From positions 4,960,001 through 5,024,000 of the forward strand of contig NZ_JALN02000001.1 in the NCBI RefSeq assembly GCF_000559085.1: a DNA stretch of 64,000 nt, in the 5' to 3' direction. The notes below the pieces were generated by a model, which saw only the letters and a list, made by a program, of their open reading frames with translations, was not told where the DNA came from and did not search any database. Origin of the DNA: Mycolicibacterium aromaticivorans JS19b1 = JCM 16368. GTDB lineage: Bacteria; Actinomycetota; Actinomycetes; Mycobacteriales; Mycobacteriaceae. Below are positions 43,576-51,904 of the stretch, piece by piece. The translations under genes were made by a program, and so were the position numbers. How positions within the stretch are numbered: the stretch's first letter is position 1; every line of letters starts with the position of its first letter.

Positions 43576-44853
43576 GTGAACAACGTCGCCCCGTATCTCA
43601 TCATCTCCGCCGACACACACGCCGAGCTTCCGACCGAGCGCTACCGCGAATACGTCGACCCCGAATACCGGGAGGACTTCGAGGCCTACCTCGCCGAGAA
43701 GCAAGCCGCGGCGCAGGCCGGTGGGTTCATCGACGAGGAGTTCGCGCAGACCTGGTTCGACGAACACGGCGAGGGCATCGCCGGCGGATGGGATGTCGCC
43801 CAACGGGACAAGGAACTCGACGGGGACGGTGTGGCCGGCGAGGTCATCTTCCCCGACGCCGACGCGGTGACGGGTGTGGCGGGAGCTCCGTTCGGCGCCG
43901 GCCTGGGCCAGTCGGGTGACCTTGACCCGGGCCGGGCGATGGCCGGTGCGCGAGCCCACAACCGGTGGCTGTCCGAGCTGTGCAGCCACAGTCCGGAGCG
44001 GCGGGCCGGAGTCGCGGTAATCCCGATACTGGCCGATGTCGATGCGGCGGTCGCCGAGATCACCCGCGCCGCCGACGCCGGCCTGCGGGGCGGGATCCTG
44101 ATCCCCGTGCTCTGGGGTGACTACCCGCCGTATCACGATCGTCGCTACGACAAGGTATGGGCCGCTTGCCAGGACCTGCAGATGCCGGTGCACACCCACG
44201 TGGGTCCCGCTCCGAGTGCGGAGTACGGCGAGCACCTGGGCATCTACACCACCGAGGTGCGGTGGTGGGGCGCCCGGCCGCTGTGGTTCGCCTTGTGGGC
44301 CGGGGTGTTCGAGCGGTTCCCCGCGCTGCGCTGGGGCGCCACCGAGTGCGGTGCGTTCTGGGCCAACGATCTGCTGTGGCTGATGGACACCCGCTTCCTC
44401 CGAGAACACTCGGCGAAAAAAATGAGTCGAGCCCTTGAAGGTGACCTCACCATGCCACCCTCGGCGTACTTCGACCGGAACTGCTTCATCGGGGCGACCA
44501 CGACCGAGCGTCGCGAACTGGCGCGTCGCTATGAGATCGGCGTCCCGAACATGCTGTGGGGCAACGACTATCCGCATCCGGAAGGAACCTGGCCGAACAC
44601 CCGGAAATGGCTGCGGCACGCGTTCTGGGACATCCCCATCGACGAGACCCGGCAGATGCTGGGGCTCGCGGCGGCCGAGATCTACCACTTCGACCGCAAA
44701 GCGCTGGCTCCGCTCGTCGAACGCATCGGCCCGACGCCGGACGACCTCGGGCAGGATGACGCGGTGAGCATTCCGAAGTGGGAAGCGGCGCGGCAGGCCG
44801 GCCGGCACTGGCTCACCGACACCGACCCCCTCGCCGACTTGGTGGAGAACTGA
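43576..44853 (+). CDS. Amidohydrolase-2 (ACMSD-type) family protein, copy 2
   Basis: 425 residues from GTG 43576; frames extending into the previous gene have no family support. Landmarks parallel copy 1: LIISADTHAELPTERYREYVDP, DGDGVAGEVIFPD, ARAHNRWLSELCSHSPERRAGV, a histidine pair in VHTHVGP and LWGNDYPHPEGTWP, where the metal aspartate stands after Asn and not Ser. The two copies may form a heteromer or act on successive intermediates. The gene is 3 bp from the enoyl-CoA hydratase gene. Confidence 0.86.
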   Translation: MNNVAPYLIISADTHAELPTERYREYVDPEYREDFEAYLAEKQAAAQAGGFIDEEFAQTWFDEHGEGIAGGWDVAQRDKELDGDGVAGEVIFPDADAVTGVAGAPFGAGLGQSGDLDPGRAMAGARAHNRWLSELCSHSPERRAGVAVIPILADVDAAVAEITRAADAGLRGGILIPVLWGDYPPYHDRRYDKVWAACQDLQMPVHTHVGPAPSAEYGEHLGIYTTEVRWWGARPLWFALWAGVFERFPALRWGATECGAFWANDLLWLMDTRFLREHSAKKMSRALEGDLTMPPSAYFDRNCFIGATTTERRELARRYEIGVPNMLWGNDYPHPEGTWPNTRKWLRHAFWDIPIDETRQMLGLAAAEIYHFDRKALAPLVERIGPTPDDLGQDDAVSIPKWEAARQAGRHWLTDTDPLADLVEN

Positions 44854-44856
44854 TAC

Positions 44857-45672
44857 ATGGATCTGGCTGATCAGCCGCACCTGAAGGTGGAACGCGACGG
44901 TGACGTCGTCGTGCTGACGATGAACAATCCGCGGCGGCAAAACGCCCTCACTCCGTCGATGATCGAGTTCATGGCGCAAGCCTGGAACGAGATCGACGCC
45001 GACGACGGCATCCGCGCCGCGATCCTGACCGGGGAGGGCTCGTCGTACTGCGTGGGCGGCGATCTCGCCGACGGGTGGATGGTGCGCGGGTCGTCAGCCG
45101 GCGGTGGCAGACCTACGCCCGAGCGCAAGGCCGCCGGCAGCGTCATCACCGACGGATTGTTGCTGACCCGTTCGCTGGCCAAGCCGCTGATCGCCGCGGT
45201 CAACGGAGCGTGTCTGGGCGGTGGCTGTGAGATGTTGCAGCAGACCGATATTCGGGTCGCCGAGGAGCAAGCGGTGTTTGGACTGCCCGAGGTGAAGTGG
45301 GGCTTGATCGCCGGCGCCGGGTCGACGGTCCGCCTCAAACGCCAGATTCCGTACACCAAGGCCATGGAGATGATCCTGACGGGGGAGCCGTTGACCGCCG
45401 CGGAGGCGTATCACTTCGGTCTGGTCGGCCACATTGTTCCGACGGGTCAGTCGCTGGACAAGGCGCGGGAGATCGCCGCGAAGGTGTGCGCCAACGGTCC
45501 ACTTGCGGTGCGTAATGCCAAGGCGTCGATCCTGGCCAGTGGCTGGCTGGACGAGGCCGACGCCCGTCAGGTTGAGCAGCGACTCGTCGTGGAGGTCATG
45601 CGTTCCGAGGACGCGAAGGAGGGTCTCGCGGCTTTCGGTGAGAAGCGTGCGCCACGATTCTCGGGACGGTAA
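44857..45672 (+). CDS. Enoyl-CoA hydratase/isomerase
   Basis: 271 residues of crotonase fold. Oxyanion-hole segments are GEGSSYCVGGDLADG and VNGACLGGGCEML, and the conserved PEVKWGLIAGAGSTVRL region follows with the usual catalytic-acid position. It hydrates, isomerises or cleaves an acyl-CoA, which indicates that the pathway passes through CoA thioesters. It sits 3 bp after copy 2 and 10 bp before the CoA-transferase. Confidence 0.9.
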   Translation: MDLADQPHLKVERDGDVVVLTMNNPRRQNALTPSMIEFMAQAWNEIDADDGIRAAILTGEGSSYCVGGDLADGWMVRGSSAGGGRPTPERKAAGSVITDGLLLTRSLAKPLIAAVNGACLGGGCEMLQQTDIRVAEEQAVFGLPEVKWGLIAGAGSTVRLKRQIPYTKAMEMILTGEPLTAAEAYHFGLVGHIVPTGQSLDKAREIAAKVCANGPLAVRNAKASILASGWLDEADARQVEQRLVVEVMRSEDAKEGLAAFGEKRAPRFSGR

Positions 45673-45682
45673 GAGAGTGGGT

Positions 45683-46876
45683 ATGGAACATACTGGGCCG
45701 CTGCGCGGTATTCGCGTTCTGGAGTTGTCGCTGGCGCTGACCGGCCCCTACATCGGTGCACTGTTCGCCGACCAGGGTGCCGATGTGGTGAAAGTGGAAC
45801 GTCCCGACATCGGCGACATCCTGCGCTGGATCGGTCCGAGTGTGAATGGGTTGAGCGCGGTCTTCCGGGTCTGCAATCGCGGCAAGAAGTCGATAGCGGT
45901 CGATGTCCGAACCGACACCGGCCGGCAGATCGCGCTCGAGCTGGCGGCGCAGGCCGATGTGGTGATCCAGAACTTCCGCCCCGGCGTGGCCGACCGGCTC
46001 GGTGTCGGGTACGACGATGTCGTCGCGATCAATTCCGAGGTCGTCTACGTCTCGCTGACCGGTTTCGGTGAGATCGGGCCCTATCGGGACCGCAGCGCCT
46101 ACGACACGGTGATTCAGGCGTACGGCGGTGTGGCGTCCAGCCAGGCCGCGCCCGATGTCGGGGAGCCGATCTTCTTGCAGCAGGTGCTCGCCGACAAGGT
46201 CACCGCGCTGTATGCCAGCCAAGCCGTCACCGCCGCACTGTTCGCACGAGCGACCGGACGCGGAGGACAACACGTGCACGTCTCGATGGTGGACGCGGTG
46301 GTGTCCTTCTTGTGGACCGATGCGGCCGGCAACGAGGTCCTGCTGGACTCGGACAATTCGCAGCCGTCCAGTTTCACATCGGGATTCAAGCCGTTCCGCT
46401 TCATCGACGGATGGGGTGTGGTGACGCCGATCTCGGATTCCGACTTCACCGGCATGTGTCGTGCGCTGGACGCGCCCGGCGCTGACGACCCGCGATTGCA
46501 AACAGCCGAGCTGCGAAACCAGCACCGCCCCTTGATGGCCGAGGTGATGGCAGCATGTTACGCAGGCGCGGAAAAGCTGACGGTCGACCAAGCGACGGAG
46601 AGATTCGAAGCCGCCGACGTTCCGTACGCGATGATCGTGCCGCCCGAAGAACTACCCGACGATCCGCACGCCATCGCAATGGGGCTGTTCGAAGAACGTG
46701 ACGACCCGGTGGTGGGGCGGGTGCGTATCCCGCGGCATCCCGCGCTCTTCGACGGCACTCCGGCTCGATTAGCCGGTCCGGCACCGAAATTGGGCGAGCA
46801 CACCGAGGAGATACTCGCCCAGGTCGGTCGCGTCGGCCAGGGATCCGGCTTGCGGGACTCCGGGGTCATCGCCTGA
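45683..46876 (+). CDS. Class III (CaiB/BaiF) acyl-CoA transferase
   Basis: 397 residues from ATG 45683. The N-terminal LRGIRVLELSLALTGPYIGALFADQGADVVKVE and RGKKSIAVDVRT blocks are typical. The nucleophilic aspartate is in DRSAYDTVIQAYGGV, matching the formyl-CoA transferase active site. It moves CoA from a donor thioester to the pathway acid, probably the activation step for the enoyl-CoA hydratase. It is the last gene of the operon and is followed convergently by the O-methyltransferase with 6 bp between the two genes. Confidence 0.9.
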   Translation: MEHTGPLRGIRVLELSLALTGPYIGALFADQGADVVKVERPDIGDILRWIGPSVNGLSAVFRVCNRGKKSIAVDVRTDTGRQIALELAAQADVVIQNFRPGVADRLGVGYDDVVAINSEVVYVSLTGFGEIGPYRDRSAYDTVIQAYGGVASSQAAPDVGEPIFLQQVLADKVTALYASQAVTAALFARATGRGGQHVHVSMVDAVVSFLWTDAAGNEVLLDSDNSQPSSFTSGFKPFRFIDGWGVVTPISDSDFTGMCRALDAPGADDPRLQTAELRNQHRPLMAEVMAACYAGAEKLTVDQATERFEAADVPYAMIVPPEELPDDPHAIAMGLFEERDDPVVGRVRIPRHPALFDGTPARLAGPAPKLGEHTEEILAQVGRVGQGSGLRDSGVIA

Positions 46877-46882
46877 CGGCGC

Positions 46883-47971
46883 CTAGATTGCGACAGCCTC
46901 CAGGATGCTGAGCGGACCGACGGTGTCGACCACTCGAGTCAGCCGGAATCCTGCCGTGTCGAGTAGCTGACGGTACTCGGCTGCGGTGCGCTCGCGAGCG
47001 TTGGCGACGACCAGCATCTCGATGTCCACCCACTTGCCGTGGAAGTTCCTGTCGTGGTCGGGGATGACGAACTCGATCAACAACAGTCGTGTGCCTCGGC
47101 GAGCGGCGGTGCGGATATTCTGCAGAATGCGGACGGCATCGTCGTCGGGCCAGTCATGGATGATGTGCTTGAGCACATAGGCATCGGCGCCCTTCGGGGC
47201 GGATTCGAAGAACGATCCCGGGTCGATGCGAGTGCGGTCCTCGACGCCGTACTGCCGCAGCAGAGCAGGTGCGCCCGCCACCACCTCGGGCAGATCGAAC
47301 AACACGCCGCGGGCGTGCGCCGCAGACGCGAGGATCGCGGCGAGCAGCCGGCCCTGACCGCCGCCGATGTCGGCGATCGTGGCGAAGCGGCTGAAGTCGT
47401 AGGCCGCGACAACAGCGGTGACCGAAGACTCCGACAGCCCTGTCATGGCCTGGTTGAAGATCCCGGCCAGCGCCGGCTCATCGGCGAGGTAGTCAAAGAT
47501 CGGCTTGCCCCGCAAGGCCGGGACCACCGCGGAGCCTGTCCGTATCGCGTCCGCCAGGTGGCTCCAGTGCTCGCGGTGTTGTGCTGAGCCAACCCAGCGG
47601 GCCATGCCCGCCATCGAGACAGGGGAGTCGGTGCGCAACGTCTCCGCGAGGGCGGTGAGTTCGTAGCGGCCGTCGCTGCGGTGCCGGAACACACCGATAC
47701 CGATGAGCGCCCTAAGCATCCGGCAGAGTGCGTCCTGGTCGACATTGAGTCGCCGAGCGAGGTCTTCGCCGGTCGCGGGCCCGTTAGCCAACTCATCGGC
47801 AACGCCGAGTTCGGCTGCAGCGGAGATCAATTGGGAAATCCATGCCCCCATGATCAGCTCCATCATCGAGGCCGCCGGGGGCGCGGAGCGTTGGTGAATC
47901 CGGTACAGAGCGTGACGGGCCCGTTCGATGGCCCGGACAATTTTTGTCGGTGGCGCTTTGGTGGACGTCAC
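46883..47971 (-). CDS. SAM-dependent O-methyltransferase (plant-OMT-like)
   Basis: 362 residues. An N-terminal winged-helix dimerisation domain (AAELGVADELANGPATGEDLARRLNVDQDALCRMLRAL) precedes a Rossmann domain with SAM motif IADIGGGQGRLLAAIL and the catalytic-base region LKHIIHDWPDDDAVRILQNI. Such enzymes methylate hydroxyls of aromatic or hydroxy-acid acceptors. It diverges from a TetR gene across a 101-bp gap that carries a long palindrome, so control by that regulator is likely. Confidence 0.88.
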   Translation of the reverse strand: MTSTKAPPTKIVRAIERARHALYRIHQRSAPPAASMMELIMGAWISQLISAAAELGVADELANGPATGEDLARRLNVDQDALCRMLRALIGIGVFRHRSDGRYELTALAETLRTDSPVSMAGMARWVGSAQHREHWSHLADAIRTGSAVVPALRGKPIFDYLADEPALAGIFNQAMTGLSESSVTAVVAAYDFSRFATIADIGGGQGRLLAAILASAAHARGVLFDLPEVVAGAPALLRQYGVEDRTRIDPGSFFESAPKGADAYVLKHIIHDWPDDDAVRILQNIRTAARRGTRLLLIEFVIPDHDRNFHGKWVDIEMLVVANARERTAAEYRQLLDTAGFRLTRVVDTVGPLSILEAVAI

Positions 47972-48036
47972 GGGTCCATCCCTTCTCGGTTGTTCACGTA
48001 GCCGGAAAGCGCCCGAACCGTAACTCCGCTTGGCGT

Positions 48037-48062
48037 TTAAGGCAAGTATTCACTTGCATTAA
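48037..48062. promoter_or_regulatory. 26-bp TetR-type palindrome between OMT and tetR
   Basis: The core is GCAAGT-N4-ACTTGC (48042-48057, perfect), extended one base further out on each side by TTAA (48037-48040 and 48059-48062). Only the central spacer and one flanking base pair break the symmetry. It lies 10 bp before the GTG of the TetR gene and 65 bp from the methyltransferase start. Confidence 0.75.
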
Positions 48063-48072
48063 GATTCGGGGT

Positions 48073-48639
48073 GTGCCGAAACGCATCGACGAAGATGGCC
48101 TGTTCCAGACAACTGTCGCGGTATTCGCCGAGTGCGGTTACCGGGCCACCACGACACAGGAGATCGCGACGCGCGCGGGTGTCAACGAAGCGACATTGTT
48201 CCGCCGCTACGGAGCCAAGGCGAATCTGATCAACACGGCCTTGAGGCACGTGTTGGCGGATTCGTCGTTCGCGAGAGTGGCGATCACTGACGACGTCACC
48301 GCGGATCTGACCGCGCTGGTGCGGTCGTACGTCGAGACCGCGCAACAGTATGGCGGTGCGGTCGCGACGCTTCTCGCCGACGTGCCCCGGAATCCGGAAC
48401 TGCGCGATGCGATTGCGGCCTTGATGCCCAATCTCGTCAATGCCGCCGGTGTGTTGGCGGCACATCAGGACGGCGGGCGGCTGGCGGCGGGCGACCCACT
48501 GCAGACGCTGGTGGCGTTGATCGCACCGTTATTAGTGTTTGGCCTCTGGGCGCGTACCGGAGCAACGCCGCGGGTTCCCGACATCGATCCGGCCGGCGTG
48601 GTCGCTGACTTCCTGGACGGGCATCGCGCCCGCGTCTAG
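48073..48639 (+). CDS. TetR-family regulator, divergent from O-methyltransferase
   Basis: 188 residues from GTG 48073, which begins VPKRIDEDGLFQTTVAVFAECGY; longer starts would cross the palindrome. The helix-turn-helix is TTTQEIATRAGVNEATLFRRYGAKANL. The C-terminal half is helical with a WARTGATPR segment typical of TetR proteins. It probably binds the palindrome at 48037-48062, controlling itself and the methyltransferase gene. It overlaps the convergent second TetR gene by 4 bp. Confidence 0.87.
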   Translation: MPKRIDEDGLFQTTVAVFAECGYRATTTQEIATRAGVNEATLFRRYGAKANLINTALRHVLADSSFARVAITDDVTADLTALVRSYVETAQQYGGAVATLLADVPRNPELRDAIAALMPNLVNAAGVLAAHQDGGRLAAGDPLQTLVALIAPLLVFGLWARTGATPRVPDIDPAGVVADFLDGHRARV

Positions 48640-49277
48640 GTGGTGTGGGTGGTCGGCAGGCCGAGTTCGTCCGCCGGCGCGCTGAGGTAGCGCTGGATGC
48701 TGGGACCGATGAGCGTGACCACCTCGTCGGCGGTCAGGGTCGACAGCGGCGGCACCTGCATGACGTACCGCAGCATCGCCGTGCCAACGAGGCTCGTGGC
48801 GGCGAGCATCGCCCGCAGTCGCGCGTCATCCGCGCCGCCCAGGGCATCGGTGACCGCGGTCATCACGTAACTGTGCAAGAACTCTCGAAATGCCTTGTGC
48901 GCATCACTGTTCGATGTCGCCGACTGCAGCATCGAGACCATGCTCGCAGCGGTGTCGGGTTGCTCCCAGATAGTCAGATAGGCACGGACGATGCGGAACC
49001 CCAGCCCGTCATCATTGCCGGCGGTCAGTTCTTCGGTGAACAATTCGGGATCGAGAACCAGCTTCATCGACTCGCGGAAGAGTTCCGCCTTCGAGCCGAA
49101 CAGATACAACACCATCGACGGGTCCACATGGGCTTCGTCGGCGATCGCGCGCAGCGTCGTCTTCTCGTAACCGTGTTGAGCGAACTGGTTCTTGGCCGCG
49201 CGCAGGACCACGTCCCTGGACACGGGTTCGCCATGGCGTCTGCCGCGTCGCTTGTCCATCGCTGCACGTGAAGGCAT
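48636..49277 (-). CDS. TetR-family regulator, divergent from permease/VCBS-like fusion
   Basis: 213 residues from ATG 49277. An upstream ATG at 49304 lies inside a palindrome and would add nine residues. A TATGGT -10-like box (49288-49283) puts initiation near 49277, favouring a leaderless start there. The helix-turn-helix is TTLRAIADEAHVDPSMVLYLFGSKAELF. The C-terminal domain is of the TetR_C_17-like helical type. It likely represses itself and the divergent fusion gene. Confidence 0.83.
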   Translation of the reverse strand: MPSRAAMDKRRGRRHGEPVSRDVVLRAAKNQFAQHGYEKTTLRAIADEAHVDPSMVLYLFGSKAELFRESMKLVLDPELFTEELTAGNDDGLGFRIVRAYLTIWEQPDTAASMVSMLQSATSNSDAHKAFREFLHSYVMTAVTDALGGADDARLRAMLAATSLVGTAMLRYVMQVPPLSTLTADEVVTLIGPSIQRYLSAPADELGLPTTHTT

Positions 49278-49292
49278 GTCTGACCATATCAT

Positions 49293-49308
49293 TTCAATAG
49301 CCATTGAA
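49293..49308. promoter_or_regulatory. TetR-type palindrome TTCAAT-N4-ATTGAA
   Basis: Perfect 6-bp inverted repeat with a 4-bp spacer in the 62-bp gap between the two divergent genes. It lies just upstream of the proposed -10 box for the TetR gene. This is the classical repressor position. Confidence 0.65.
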
Positions 49309-49339
49309 TTATTTGCACAGCGGGTTTACGCTCGTGGCC

Positions 49340-51292
49340 ATGATTTCATCCGTCGTTGAAAAAAGTCCGCACCCGCAGCCGGGGCATGCGGCGGAGCGAG
49401 TGCGTGCGTGCGCGGGGGCCGGGCGCGCGGCAGGAATCGTCGTCGGACTGTCCGTTGCCGTTGCATTGGTCTTGCTGCTGCCGAACCGGATAAGGCTGAG
49501 AACCATTGCACTGTTGATATTTTCAGCGATAGCGGCGGCATTGATCACCGCTGTCCTGCGGTGGCTCGTTGGTTCATTCGAGGGAAATGCGGGCGGGGTC
49601 GCCGCCGCTCTGATGCTGGGTTTGGGCGGCGCGGGCCTGGCAGTACTGGGGCTGGGTACGTTGTTCGAGCGCATCGGGCTTGCGCTGGGTTCGGCGTTGG
49701 CACTGCTGCTGGGAAACCCACTGTCAGGTCTGGCCAGTGCGCCGAAAATGCTGCCTCGCGGTTGGGGCGTAGTCGGCCAATACCTTCCTCAGGGAGCTAC
49801 GGCGACGCTGCTGCGCTCGGCCATATTCTTCGATGGGGCAGGAGCCGGCGCCGCGGTCATCGTCTTGATCGCGTGGGCTGTCGGAGGTGCGGCTCTCGTC
49901 GGGTTCGCGCTACTCCGGTCGGCGGCGCACCGTTCGTCAGGCGCCCGGCCGTTCGGTGGTCCTGTTGTCTGGCTGGGTGCCGGCGCGATCACCGTCGGCA
50001 TCGGCGCTGCTCTGGCGCAGGGATCGGCGGTCGCGAGCGCCGACACCGGACACAGCGGGAGGAGCGACGCCGGTGCCGGAGGCAACGTCGGACCCACTTC
50101 ACCCACCCGCCATGGCGATGCAGTCACGATCAAGGTGCCAAAGGCAATTCGGCCATCTGCCGGCGCGAATCGGACGACGCCCGCCGGCCCGGCGGGCAAC
50201 CCACTCCGCCCTCATGACGTACTGGGCTGGGTCCGCCGCGAGTTGCGCTACACCCTGTTCAACAAACCACCGGTGATCGCGGCCGTTCAACACACAGAAG
50301 ATCCGGTCACCGGTGTCGTCACGGGTGAACTTCTCGGCACCAAGGGATCTCGGGGCGCACTGACCTACACAGTCACACAGCCCGCCAATGCGGCGGTCCG
50401 CGTGAACCCAGACGGCACTTTCACCGTCACTCCCGACGTGACCACCGCCCACCTTGGCGGGTCGGTGAGCTTCACCGTCACCGCCGACAACGGCAGCACG
50501 TATCGGCTGCCCGGCGTGCTGGGCCGCATCCAGTCGGTAATCCACTACTACGCACAACGATTGGGCATCAGCGGCCACGACACGACGACCACACTGGTGA
50601 TCGTAGATGTCGGTTCCATCAACAAGGCGCCGATTATCAGCGGCTATACGGACGCCACCCCCGCCATCGACGGCACCGTCACCGGCCAGATCGAGGCAAC
50701 TGATCCCAACCAGGACAGCCTGCTATTCAGCGGGTCAACGACGAGCGCAGCCGGGGGAGCCGTCAGCGTCAACTCCGACGGTTCGTTCAGCTATACGCCT
50801 ACCTTCCAGATACGACATGCGGCGGCCGCTGACAACGCCCCCGGCTCGGCAACCACTGACAGTTTCACGGTCACCGTCAGTGACGGCTACGGCGGTTCCG
50901 CCACCCGGACCATCACGGTGCCGGTGAGTGCCGCCAACGGAAACCCCAGCGGCGGCACGATCACCGACTTGGCGGTCGATGACGTCATCGGTGTCGTCTC
51001 CGGATCCGTCGTCGGGGTCACCGACCCGGATTCGGACCCGCTGAGCTACAGCTCGAATCCGACCACCGTCGGAGGAGGCGCCGTCGACGTCTACGGGGAC
51101 GGGTCATTCACCTACAACCCGACGGCCGAACAGCGGCACCTCGCCGCGGCGTTGGGCGCCCCCTTCACGCTGACCCACGACAGCTTCACCATTTTGGTCT
51201 CCGATGGTCACGGCGGCAGCACCGCGATCACGATCGTCGTCCCGGTTCCGCCCGAGACGGATGAACCTCCGTCCGGGGTTGCGGCCGGCTGA
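49340..51292 (+). CDS. Membrane protein fusing an ABC-2/DUF3533-like permease segment to VCBS-like repeats
   Basis: 650 residues from ATG 49340 (GTG 49334 possible). Residues of about 30-195 contain several membrane helices and the blocks LLGNPLSGLASAPKMLPRGWG and GATATLLRSAIFFDGAGAG, resembling the C-terminal half of ABC-2/YhgE-like permeases. At about 210-236 there is a second signal-like segment (WLGAGAITVGIGAAL...ASADTG) of the kind that opens secreted mycobacterial proteins. The remaining 400 residues hold three cadherin/VCBS-like repeats with DGTFTVTP, DGSFSYTP and DGSFTYNP. It appears to be a membrane-tethered adhesin-like protein. No nucleotide-binding partner is adjacent. Confidence 0.78.
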   Translation: MISSVVEKSPHPQPGHAAERVRACAGAGRAAGIVVGLSVAVALVLLLPNRIRLRTIALLIFSAIAAALITAVLRWLVGSFEGNAGGVAAALMLGLGGAGLAVLGLGTLFERIGLALGSALALLLGNPLSGLASAPKMLPRGWGVVGQYLPQGATATLLRSAIFFDGAGAGAAVIVLIAWAVGGAALVGFALLRSAAHRSSGARPFGGPVVWLGAGAITVGIGAALAQGSAVASADTGHSGRSDAGAGGNVGPTSPTRHGDAVTIKVPKAIRPSAGANRTTPAGPAGNPLRPHDVLGWVRRELRYTLFNKPPVIAAVQHTEDPVTGVVTGELLGTKGSRGALTYTVTQPANAAVRVNPDGTFTVTPDVTTAHLGGSVSFTVTADNGSTYRLPGVLGRIQSVIHYYAQRLGISGHDTTTTLVIVDVGSINKAPIISGYTDATPAIDGTVTGQIEATDPNQDSLLFSGSTTSAAGGAVSVNSDGSFSYTPTFQIRHAAAADNAPGSATTDSFTVTVSDGYGGSATRTITVPVSAANGNPSGGTITDLAVDDVIGVVSGSVVGVTDPDSDPLSYSSNPTTVGGGAVDVYGDGSFTYNPTAEQRHLAAALGAPFTLTHDSFTILVSDGHGGSTAITIVVPVPPETDEPPSGVAAG

Positions 51293-51382
51293 TGGCGGCG
51301 AATGCCGAGAACGGACACGCTCGCCGAATAAGGGACTAGAGTTCGCTCGCCGGTCGAGGAGTCTCGAAGACGGAAGGGCGGC

Positions 51383-51904
51383 TTGACGATGACGAGGTAC
51401 CTACCCAGCGCTGTCGGGGTGCTGACTGCGCTCATCGCCATCGGTTCGACGGTGACGAGTCCGACCGCATCAGCCTTGCCCTCGTGTACACCCGATTCGC
51501 TTGGTGTGAGCACCAACGCGCCCGCGTCACCCGGCGATGCGACGCAGATCCACTTCGACGTGATCTTCACGAACATCTCACCTCAGCCGTGTGAGGTGCA
51601 GGGGTATCCGGACGTCGATCTCATCGGTCCCGATGATCCGATGTGGGGTCCGGACTATCAGCTGCCTCAACAAGCCGACACCGCAGTGCCTATCACGCTC
51701 CCACCGGGTGCCTCGGCTGGTAGCCGCTTGACGTTCCTGGCGGACCCCAACGGCTGGGTGCCGGACACTATCGCGGTGACTCTGCCGAATTCGCCTGGGC
51801 GGATGGAAGTTCCCTGGATCGCCGGCCGGGTACCCGTCGCCCGACAGGACGCGGCGAGTCACCCGGGGACGTACATCGGACCGCTGCGATTCATGACCGA
51901 CTGA
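51383..51904 (+). CDS. Exported DUF4232-like protein
   Basis: 173 residues from TTG 51383 (GGAAGG 5 nt upstream); ATG 51389 is the alternative. A signal peptide of about 32 residues ends TASALPSC. The mature part has a beta-sandwich pattern with a cysteine pair (PSCTPDSLG and PQPCEVQGYPDVDLIG), resembling DUF4232 lipoprotein-like domains of actinobacteria. No function is assigned to this family. It overlaps the following gene by one base (TGATG). Confidence 0.78.
   Translation: MTMTRYLPSAVGVLTALIAIGSTVTSPTASALPSCTPDSLGVSTNAPASPGDATQIHFDVIFTNISPQPCEVQGYPDVDLIGPDDPMWGPDYQLPQQADTAVPITLPPGASAGSRLTFLADPNGWVPDTIAVTLPNSPGRMEVPWIAGRVPVARQDAASHPGTYIGPLRFMTD

Noticed and set aside
43420..44979. 519-residue minus-strand open frame opposite the second amidohydrolase
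   Set aside because: It is antisense to a gene with conserved metal motifs, and it lacks any recognisable domain.
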